NCBI GenBank assembly: GCA_020024515.1
Contig: JAHHTR010000138.1
Location: forward strand, 1-5,368
Source of the DNA: Angelakisella sp.
Lineage (GTDB): Bacteria > Bacillota > Clostridia > Oscillospirales > Ruminococcaceae
DNA: 5,368 bases
Direction of reading: 5' to 3'
Made by a program: the position numbers and the translations under genes. The stretch's first letter is position 1. Each line of letters begins with the position of its first letter. The notes beneath the pieces are model-generated. The model saw only the letters and a program-made list of their open reading frames with translations, made no database searches and was not told where the DNA came from. Of this stretch, positions 1-5,295 are shown piece after piece.

Positions 1-132
1 CTAAAAGATTATAGAGAAGGGGATTTTGTAAAGGCTGACACACTTGTTTTTGGAGAGGTTGTTTACGCATTCTCTTTCATAGCTCATAAAGATAATTGTA
101 TTTCTAATTTTACTAATAATTTCATTTATTGA
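1..132 (+). CDS. 3' end of an unidentified upstream frame, 5' partial
   Basis: Frame 1 is open from the window edge to a TGA at 130-132, giving 43 residues with no start codon inside the window. Up to about position 82 it looks protein-like, with a mix of charged and hydrophobic residues (for example REGDFVKADTLVFGEVVYAF). The last 16 codons overlap the start of the prepilin peptidase in another frame and read like a shadow of it. I do not recognise a family. It may be the tail of the preceding gene in the operon, or an upstream part of the peptidase gene split off by a +1 frameshift. It may also be chance, since 44 open codons at a window edge is weak evidence. Confidence 0.35.
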   Translation, partial: LKDYREGDFVKADTLVFGEVVYAFSFIAHKDNCISNFTNNFIY

Positions 133-454
133 TATTAAGAAGAAAGAAATATCGAATATATCTGTCATTTTACTATTTGGATTTGGTTTTTTCTTTTCTA
201 ACGTAGGAGCAAGGCTTGTAAGTGCTTTAATAACATTCATTTTTGTTCTTTTTCTTTCAATGTACAAGGATAATATGGGTGGCGGAGATGTAAAGCTGAT
301 AACAGCAATGAGCTTTTATGTTGGTTTTCAGAAAAGCTTATATATTTTATTATTATCAATAATATGTGTTGTAATTTATGGAAAAATAACCAAACGAAAA
401 GAGGTAGCGTTAGCTCCTTTTCTTTCTGTTTGGTTTTTTTATATTTTTATTTAA
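83..454 (+). CDS. tadV: TadV/CpaA-like prepilin peptidase (A24 family), start codon unresolved
   Basis: This should be the membrane aspartic protease that cleaves the leader of Flp-type prepilins. The open frame after the TAG at 80-82 encodes 123 residues, near the usual length of the short TadV/CpaA class, which lacks the N-terminal methylase domain of PilD. It opens with a hydrophobic helix (KIIVFLILLIISF) followed by the first catalytic Asp at codon 131-133 in the context FIDIKKKEISN. The second Asp is at codon 287-289 in GGGDVKL, the GxGD motif of the family. More hydrophobic segments follow, as expected for a polytopic protein. No ATG, GTG or TTG occurs in frame before the first Asp; the first in-frame ATG (260) would lose it. 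An ATA at 86-88 would give a natural-looking MKIIVFL start but has no clear ribosome site. The stop is 24 bases before the cpaB-like gene. The family call is firm; the 5' end is not. Confidence 0.8.
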   Translation, partial: LIKIIVFLILLIISFIDIKKKEISNISVILLFGFGFFFSNVGARLVSALITFIFVLFLSMYKDNMGGGDVKLITAMSFYVGFQKSLYILLLSIICVVIYGKITKRKEVALAPFLSVWFFYIFI

Positions 455-471
455 ATTTAAAAAGAAAGAGG
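451..471 (+). repeat. Leader repeat, copy 1 (before the cpaB-like gene)
   Basis: This 21-base stretch starts with the palindrome TTAAATTTAA and ends in AAAGAAAGAGG, the ribosome site. The same sequence, with two more A in the A run, occurs at 5265-5287 before the last small gene. In this copy the TAA stop of the prepilin peptidase lies inside the palindrome. Confidence 0.6.
467..471 (+). promoter_or_regulatory. Ribosome binding site of the cpaB-like gene
   Basis: AGAGG lies seven bases before the ATG at 479 and supports that start. It sits at the end of an A-rich leader that recurs before the last gene of the window. Confidence 0.6.
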
Positions 472-478
472 TTAAGTT

Positions 479-1303
479 ATGGTTTTTAAAAAAAGCAAAA
501 ACAGCAAAGAAAAAATTGGAAAGGAGGTAGATTTTAACGAAAATGCCATAGAGAATTTGCCTAAGCAAAAAATAAGTATTAGAGATATGCTAAAAAATAG
601 AATGGTATTAGCACTTATAGCAGTTATACTTTCTGTAATTATTGTATTCGGAACATCAATGATAGGTAATATACTTCTTAATGAAAAGGTAGAAGTTTAT
701 TCTGTAAAAAATAATATAACTAAAGGAACTCAGATATTAGAGGATATGATTATAAAAAAAGATGTGAGTAAATTCGGTATAGCTAATGATGTTGTTTACG
801 ATAAGAGCGAAATAATAGGAAAGTATGCAATTACAGATTTATTTGAGGGTGATATTTTAAGGAAAATAAGGATTAACGATAAAATGCCCTATGAATTTGA
901 ATATCTATCTAATCTAAATGATGATGAATATGCGTATACAATTAAAATTGATGAACCGAGAAATGTTGTTTCAAGTAAAATACGTAAAGGAGATATAGTA
1001 TCAGTTATTCCTAAGAAAGATACAGGAAATAACGAAGAAAGAACCGATATACCGAACGAGCTTAAATATATAGAGGTTTTGGCGGTTATAAATGAAGTAA
1101 TGAATGATGTCAAAGACAGTTCCGACATTAACAAAGACAATCCCATTACAGGTATAATCGTCAAGGCAAGAAATTTCCGACAGCTTGTAAGTCTTGCAAA
1201 TGCCAACACAGACGGAGTAAGCGTAGCTCTTGTATGCAGGGACAATCCGGAAAAGGCAGAAAAATTACTAAACTTTAAATTTGATGAAAGTGGGGAAAAC
1301 TAA
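479..1303 (+). CDS. cpaB: CpaB/RcpC-like Flp pilus assembly protein with SAF domain
   Basis: CpaB/RcpC proteins are anchored in the inner membrane and expose a SAF domain, thought to help pilus assembly or guide the filament through the envelope. The 274 residues read as a Lys-rich cytoplasmic tail (1-40), one membrane helix (about 42-67), a SAF-like domain (about 71-132, including ITKGTQILEDMI and IIGKYAITDLFEGDIL) and the RcpC-type C-terminal domain (about 150-254, including SSKIRKGDIVSVIPKK). The overall length is normal for the family. The 40-residue tail before the helix is longer than in many proteobacterial members. The ATG at 479 has an AGAGG seven bases upstream. The gene follows the peptidase and is directly abutted by tadZ, matching tad gene order but without a secretin gene. 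A flagellar FlgA-type SAF protein is the alternative, made unlikely by the neighbours. Confidence 0.85.
   Translation: MVFKKSKNSKEKIGKEVDFNENAIENLPKQKISIRDMLKNRMVLALIAVILSVIIVFGTSMIGNILLNEKVEVYSVKNNITKGTQILEDMIIKKDVSKFGIANDVVYDKSEIIGKYAITDLFEGDILRKIRINDKMPYEFEYLSNLNDDEYAYTIKIDEPRNVVSSKIRKGDIVSVIPKKDTGNNEERTDIPNELKYIEVLAVINEVMNDVKDSSDINKDNPITGIIVKARNFRQLVSLANANTDGVSVALVCRDNPEKAEKLLNFKFDESGEN
1292..1295 (+). promoter_or_regulatory. Ribosome binding site that supports the TTG start of tadZ
   Basis: GGGG inside the last codons of the cpaB-like gene lies eight bases before the TTG at 1304. No ATG or GTG is available before the P-loop in this frame, so this site and the P-loop position decide the start. 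Confidence 0.5.
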
Positions 1304-2059
1304 TTGATTAAAAAAATAATAGCCGTATGGGGCAGTAACGGAAGTGGAAAAAGCTGTACATCACTTGCAATAGGTAATATGCTAACTCATTATAAAAAAA
1401 ATGTATTAATAATAAATACATCAACGTCAATACCGCATCTACCAGTTTTCATACCGTCTCTTATAGATACCTCAGCTGAGAATTCTGTAGGAAGCTTGCT
1501 TTCAGAAAAGAACATAACGGAAGAAAAATTAAAAAATAAAATTAATATACATCCACATAATAAAATGATTGGAATTATGGCTTTAACTAGTGGTGAAAAT
1601 CCATTTACCTATGGAGAATTTGAGAGAAGCAATATTTTAGAGTTCTTTAGATTAATTGACGATAGCCCATTTGACTATATTATTTTTGATTGTGAAAGTA
1701 ATCCAATCTATGACACAACAACTCTTATTGCTTTAGAACTATCTGATGTAAGATTAGAATTGATTACTCCAGATATAAAAGGTGCAGAATTTTTGAAAAC
1801 GCAAACAAGCTATCTAAAACAAGAAAAAAAATATTCGTATGAGGAATATATAAAAATTATTTCCCCATTGAGAAAGGATAGTCCATTATCTTTGATTAAC
1901 AGCCTTATTGATGGATATGATTATACTATTCCTCTATCAAAGGAAGCAAATAATGCATTTTCAGCGGGAGCTATGCCCTCAAGTTTTAGTCAAAGAGAGG
2001 GAATTTTGTACTTAAAGAGTATTAATAAAATAGTAAAGGAGCAGATATTGATTGAATAA
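1304..2059 (+). CDS. tadZ: TadZ/CpaE-like P-loop ATPase, short form
   Basis: TadZ/CpaE proteins belong to the ParA/MinD superfamily and place the Tad machine in the cell, often at a pole. This 251-residue protein starts with a beta strand and a Walker A loop, GSNGSGKS (residues 10-17, Lys16). It has a VLIINTS strand at 34-40, a Walker B-like strand ending at Asp129 (FDYIIFD) and a MinD-like LITPDIKG segment (153-160). The loop lacks the extra lysine of the deviant Walker A (KGGxGKT), and the usual Asp after the second strand is replaced by Asn-Thr-Ser. Many TadZ/CpaE proteins carry an N-terminal receiver-like domain; here the P-loop begins at residue 10, so that domain is absent. TTG at 1304 follows the preceding TAA with no gap. 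The name rests on fold motifs plus position between cpaB and tadA. Confidence 0.8.
   Translation: MIKKIIAVWGSNGSGKSCTSLAIGNMLTHYKKNVLIINTSTSIPHLPVFIPSLIDTSAENSVGSLLSEKNITEEKLKNKINIHPHNKMIGIMALTSGENPFTYGEFERSNILEFFRLIDDSPFDYIIFDCESNPIYDTTTLIALELSDVRLELITPDIKGAEFLKTQTSYLKQEKKYSYEEYIKIISPLRKDSPLSLINSLIDGYDYTIPLSKEANNAFSAGAMPSSFSQREGILYLKSINKIVKEQILIE
2035..2041 (+). promoter_or_regulatory. Ribosome binding site of tadA
   Basis: AAAGGAG lies inside the 3' end of tadZ, ten bases before the TTG at 2052. It supports a start that overlaps the tadZ stop by eight bases. Confidence 0.65.
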
Positions 2060-3431
2060 ACGTGAAAATTTCTTTACAGTAAAAGGAAATCAAGATTATG
2101 AATTTGTATTAAGCCGTGTACAAACTGAATTATCCTCAAAGCTTAATAATGATAACGTGAGTGAATTTTCAAGCTCGGATTTAAAAAACGAGATTATTAA
2201 GATAATACAAAATAGTCACATAAAATGTGACTATACGGATAATATAGACGAGCTTGCAGAAAGACTTTATCACGATATGAGTGGATGGAGCTTTATAAGT
2301 CGCTATGATTTGCTTAATAAGGAGGGCTTTGAAGAACTAAATATAAATGCTTGGAATGACGTTGATATAATAATAAATGGAGAAATAAAGAAAACAAGCT
2401 ATAGCTTTTTAAGTCCTCAACAAGCAATCGACGTACATAAAAAAATGTTAAATGTTTCAAACACATTAATAAATGAAAGACAGCCTTATGCTTTAGCAGA
2501 TTTAAAAAATAACGTTCGTATAGCGGTACTAATGTCACCCGTTGTGGACAAAAACATAGGAATTGTATCATCAATACGAAAAGTAGAGAGCAAGACTTCT
2601 ACAAAAGAGAGTTTAATTAAATATGGAAGTATGACAGAAGAAATGCTAGAATTTTTGGAGCAAGCCACATTATATGGAGTTTCAATGGTATTTGCGGGAG
2701 AAACAGGTTCGGGTAAAACGTATATATCCGGATATATTCTGTCACAAGCTGCCAAAAAACGTAGAACATTTACGATAGAGGAAAGCTCAAGAGAGTGGGA
2801 TTTTATCATAAAAGATGATAATGGAAAAGCAAGAAATAGTGTTGTACACGCAAAAACCTATGAACAGGACAATGACAAAGCTAATTCTGTAGACCAAAAT
2901 AGGCTCCTAGAAATGGCATTAAGACTAGACCCTAACATTATTGGAGTTGGAGAAATGCGTAGCAGTGAGGCTTATACAGCTTGCGAAGCAAGCAATACGG
3001 GGCATACAGTAATAAGTACCACGCATAGTGAAAGCGCTTTGGATACACCATATCGAATAATGGCACTTGCAAAAAAAGCTTATGATTTTGCGGACGCAAC
3101 ATTACTATCAATGATTACAAAAGCATTTCCTATTATTGTTTATTGCGAAAAGCTTGCTAACAACAAACGAAAAATAACAGAAATAGCAGAGGTTATTGGG
3201 TACAAGGATGGAGAAGTTATTGTAAATACATTATGGAAATATGAAGTGACTGAAAATATTTACTTTGAGGAAGAAACAGAATATGGTACGAAAACAAAAG
3301 TAGAAACTAAAGGCTCTTTTATCAAGATGAATAATGTATCGTATAAATTGGCACAAAAGATGCTTAAAAAGGGTGCTACGAAAGAGTTTATAACGAAATA
3401 TACGGGAGGAGAGAAAATTTGTGAAAATTAG
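2052..3431 (+). CDS. tadA: TadA/CpaF-type secretion ATPase (type II/IV secretion family)
   Basis: This is the cytoplasmic hexameric ATPase expected to power pilus assembly, or substrate export, through the TadB/TadC platform. Its 459 residues fall in the normal range. The N-terminal half carries the family's NINAWNDVDI segment (98-107). The motor domain has Walker A GETGSGKT (216-223), an acidic Asp-box region TIEESSREWDF (241-251), a Walker B region LRLDPNIIGVGEMRSSEA (290-307, with the likely catalytic Glu301) and a His box GHTVISTTHSESA (317-329). The pattern LRxxP...GE.R..EA with GHT...TTH is typical of TadA/CpaF/VirB11-type ATPases. The start is TTG with AAAGGAG ten bases upstream, and the gene overlaps both neighbours. 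A perfect 10-bp inverted repeat lies in its 5' part at 2212-2234. VirB11-like conjugation ATPases are related, but the adjacent tadB and tadC favour TadA. Confidence 0.95.
   Translation: MNKRENFFTVKGNQDYEFVLSRVQTELSSKLNNDNVSEFSSSDLKNEIIKIIQNSHIKCDYTDNIDELAERLYHDMSGWSFISRYDLLNKEGFEELNINAWNDVDIIINGEIKKTSYSFLSPQQAIDVHKKMLNVSNTLINERQPYALADLKNNVRIAVLMSPVVDKNIGIVSSIRKVESKTSTKESLIKYGSMTEEMLEFLEQATLYGVSMVFAGETGSGKTYISGYILSQAAKKRRTFTIEESSREWDFIIKDDNGKARNSVVHAKTYEQDNDKANSVDQNRLLEMALRLDPNIIGVGEMRSSEAYTACEASNTGHTVISTTHSESALDTPYRIMALAKKAYDFADATLLSMITKAFPIIVYCEKLANNKRKITEIAEVIGYKDGEVIVNTLWKYEVTENIYFEEETEYGTKTKVETKGSFIKMNNVSYKLAQKMLKKGATKEFITKYTGGEKICEN
2212..2234 (+). repeat. Perfect 10-bp inverted repeat with a 3-base loop inside tadA
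   Basis: ATAGTCACAT at 2212-2221 is followed by AAA and then its exact reverse complement ATGTGACTAT at 2225-2234. In RNA this would form a compact hairpin about 160 bases into tadA. No run of T follows, so it does not look like a terminator. As DNA it resembles a two-fold symmetric protein site, though a function is not shown by the sequence. Confidence 0.7.
3405..3411 (+). promoter_or_regulatory. Ribosome binding site of tadB
   Basis: GGAGGAG near the 3' end of tadA lies nine bases before the GTG at 3421. It is one of the strongest such sites in the window and fixes the non-ATG start. Confidence 0.7.
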
Positions 3432-4371
3432 AATTTTTATTTTTTTTATTTTATCGTTATTTCTTATAGTTGTGTTTAAAGCATATCCGACAAAGAAGGA
3501 CTTTAAGAGATATGTAAATAAAATAAAAAATATAATAAAAAAGGAAAATAGAACTGAAAATCTAAGGGAATATATAGATAGAATTAATGGAAAACAAAAG
3601 AAGAGAAACATTTTTTTAGAAACTCAAAATGCTACAAAATTAGCTCTTAATTTTTCAGCTAATAACAAAAAATACAAAAGAGTAATGGAAATATCATTTA
3701 TCCTTAGTCTTATAGGTGGTCTTTGGTGTATATATATAAGAAATTTTATTCTATTTCCAATAGTAGTGTTAGGTCTATATTTCTTGCCGCAGTGGCTCAC
3801 AAAATTTTATGTGTATAAATACAAAATGAATTTAAACGACGAACTATCAAATTCATTAAATGCTGTCACTTCCTCATATTTACGTCACAATGATTTTAAG
3901 AAATCTATTGAAGAAAACGTCAAATATATGAAAATACCTGTCAAAAATGAATTTGAAACCTTTTTAAGGAACATTACATATATTAACAGCAATATGACAG
4001 CGGAACTTGAAAATCTCTATGAAAAGTTCGACAACAACATTTTTAAAAAATGGGTGTTAAACGTCATAATGTGTCAAAATGACCATACTTTAAGCTCGAC
4101 TTTACCATCTATTGTTCAAAATTTTAGTATATTAGCAGAACAGCAAGCTGAAAATGAAACGAGAATGTATCAGCCCATTACAGAAACTGTAACAATGATT
4201 ATTCTCTCCCTCATTCCAATATTTATATATGGATTTATTTTAAAAGATATAGGATATTACTTATTCCACACAATAGTGGGTCAAACTGCGCTTGCGATAC
4301 ATATATATATTATTTTTAAGGCTTTAAATAAAGCTATTATACTTTGTGAACCATTGGAAATGGAATTGTAA
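3421..4371 (+). CDS. tadB: TadB-like inner-membrane platform protein
   Basis: TadB is one of two GspF/T2SSF-type membrane proteins forming the platform on which TadA acts. The 316 residues show an N-terminal helix (about 4-20), a basic cytoplasmic linker (24-88), a hairpin of two helices (about 90-125), a soluble helical T2SSF-like domain (about 135-250) and two C-terminal helices (about 255-275 and 281-301). The soluble domain has the expected style (LNDELSNSLNAVTSSYL near 138-154) but I see no invariant catalytic motif, as none exists in this family. The GTG start has GGAGGAG nine bases upstream and overlaps the tadA end by 11 bases, suggesting translational coupling. Position directly after tadA and before a second protein of the same type supports the name. 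The family is divergent, so the evidence is topology plus context. Confidence 0.85.
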   Translation: MKIRIFIFFILSLFLIVVFKAYPTKKDFKRYVNKIKNIIKKENRTENLREYIDRINGKQKKRNIFLETQNATKLALNFSANNKKYKRVMEISFILSLIGGLWCIYIRNFILFPIVVLGLYFLPQWLTKFYVYKYKMNLNDELSNSLNAVTSSYLRHNDFKKSIEENVKYMKIPVKNEFETFLRNITYINSNMTAELENLYEKFDNNIFKKWVLNVIMCQNDHTLSSTLPSIVQNFSILAEQQAENETRMYQPITETVTMIILSLIPIFIYGFILKDIGYYLFHTIVGQTALAIHIYIIFKALNKAIILCEPLEMEL

Positions 4372-4377
4372 AAGGAG
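4371..4377 (+). promoter_or_regulatory. Ribosome binding site of tadC
   Basis: AAAGGAG begins on the last base of the tadB stop codon and lies nine bases before the ATG at 4387. Confidence 0.7.
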
Positions 4378-4386
4378 AAGTTAAAT

Positions 4387-5238
4387 ATGACAAATAGAAT
4401 TCTTTTTCTTATTTCCTTTATTTCAATCTATACCATACTTTTTAATTATGGGTATTGTACAAACAGAAAGGTAAAAAAAGCCATACAATACCGATTACCG
4501 AAAAAAATGTCGTATGTTAATAAAATAACTGACAATTTGGCTAAACTTATCGAAAAGTATTTTGAATTTGATGTAATGGAAATGGAAAAACTCAAAAACG
4601 ATTTGGATAGTTTAAATATGAATATTTCACCGCAAAAATTCAAGGCGCAGGCGATAGCCGGAGGAGTTATTTGCGGAATTCTTATGCTTCCGCTAACTTT
4701 AATAAGTCCTTTGTTTATAGGAATAATACTGTATACGTTTTATTATATTTACTCAAAGGAAATGAAAGATATTCGTAAGCAAATAGAAGAAAAACGTACT
4801 AAGATAGAACTTGAATTACCTCAGTTTGCCGGAACAGTAAGACAGGCTCTGAACAGTACAAGGAATATTGAAACCATACTCAAAAGTTATTCCAAAACGT
4901 GTAGTCTGATATTTAAAGATGAAATTGCAAGAACTTTAAACGATATAAAGTTAAGCAATGTTGAAACAGGTTTAAGACAGCTTTCAAACCGAATAGGTTC
5001 GGAAAAATTCTCAAAAATAATACGTGGGCTTATCTCGGTATCCAATGGCGAAGACCAACGTATATATTTTGAAATACTCACACAGGAATATATTAAACTC
5101 GGCAACGAGTTAATAAAAAAAGAACTTCAAAAGAGACCTAACAAAATCAAAAGTTACAGTATGCTTTTGCTGTTATGTCTAATCGTTTTATGTATGTTGC
5201 CGATGGTATTATACATAATGGACGTCAATATGATTTGA
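4387..5238 (+). CDS. tadC: TadC-like inner-membrane platform protein
   Basis: TadC is the partner of TadB in the membrane platform, thought to pass TadA-driven motion to the growing pilus. The 283 residues have an N-terminal helix (about 4-20), a charged cytoplasmic stretch (25-85), two helices (about 88-104 and 106-124), a soluble T2SSF-like domain (about 130-250) and a last helix (about 256-277). The segment ELELPQFAGTVRQALNS (141-157) matches the usual opening of the T2SSF domain in TadC proteins (LP.F...L...L). Length is normal. The ATG has AAAGGAG nine bases upstream, just 15 bases after the tadB stop. Its own stop is followed by the longest gap between genes in the window. TadB and TadC are distant homologues; order and length decide which is which. 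Confidence 0.87.
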   Translation: MTNRILFLISFISIYTILFNYGYCTNRKVKKAIQYRLPKKMSYVNKITDNLAKLIEKYFEFDVMEMEKLKNDLDSLNMNISPQKFKAQAIAGGVICGILMLPLTLISPLFIGIILYTFYYIYSKEMKDIRKQIEEKRTKIELELPQFAGTVRQALNSTRNIETILKSYSKTCSLIFKDEIARTLNDIKLSNVETGLRQLSNRIGSEKFSKIIRGLISVSNGEDQRIYFEILTQEYIKLGNELIKKELQKRPNKIKSYSMLLLLCLIVLCMLPMVLYIMDVNMI

Positions 5239-5264
5239 AAGGCGCAAAACCTTTTAAAAATAAA
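5235..5264 (+). promoter_or_regulatory. Possible weak promoter before the last small gene
   Basis: TTGAAA at 5235-5240 (five of six matches to the -35 consensus) is followed after 18 bases by AATAAA at 5259-5264 (four of six matches to the -10 consensus). It overlaps the tadC stop. In DNA this AT-rich such matches arise easily, so this is only a candidate for extra expression of the last gene. Confidence 0.22.
5238..5254 (+). other. Weak hairpin just after tadC
   Basis: AAAGG at 5238-5242 can pair with CCTTT at 5250-5254 across a seven-base loop. It is short and followed by A rather than T, so it is not a convincing terminator. It could at most mark an RNA processing or stability site between tadC and the pilin candidate. 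Confidence 0.2.
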
Positions 5265-5287
5265 TTAAATTTAAAAAAAGAAAGAGG
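5265..5287 (+). repeat. Leader repeat, copy 2 (before the pilin candidate)
   Basis: This 23-base stretch matches 451-471 exactly except for two additional A residues in the A run. It ends in the AGAGG that lies eight bases before the ATG at 5296, so it supplies the ribosome site of the last gene. Confidence 0.6.
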
Positions 5288-5295
5288 AAAAAACT

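Noticed and set aside
52..58. GGAGAGG as the ribosome site of the prepilin peptidase
   Set aside because: It is more than 20 bases from any plausible start in the peptidase frame, and TTG at 59-61 directly after it runs into the TAG at 80-82.
1..267. Open minus-strand frame at the left edge (88 codons)
   Set aside because: It is antisense to the prepilin peptidase, which carries two conserved catalytic motifs; the minus frame shows no recognisable motif and its composition mirrors an AT-rich membrane gene.
260..454. Starting the prepilin peptidase at the ATG at 260
   Set aside because: This would remove the first catalytic Asp and the first helices, leaving an inactive 64-residue fragment although those parts are clearly encoded upstream.
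889..1245. Minus-strand frame of 118 codons within cpaB
   Set aside because: Fully antisense to the well-supported SAF/RcpC domains; Ser- and Leu-rich composition typical of a shadow.
2486..2809. Minus-strand frame of 107 codons within tadA
   Set aside because: It lies opposite the Walker A region of a strongly conserved ATPase and has no features of its own.
2979..2993. GCTTGC-GAA-GCAAGC hairpin inside tadA
   Set aside because: A 6-bp stem is expected by chance several times in a window this size, and it lies over the conserved stretch before the His box, so protein coding explains it.
3231..3611. Minus-strand frame of 126 codons, Phe-rich, spanning the tadA/tadB junction
   Set aside because: The Phe richness is the complement of A-rich codons on the + strand; no ribosome site or family resemblance.
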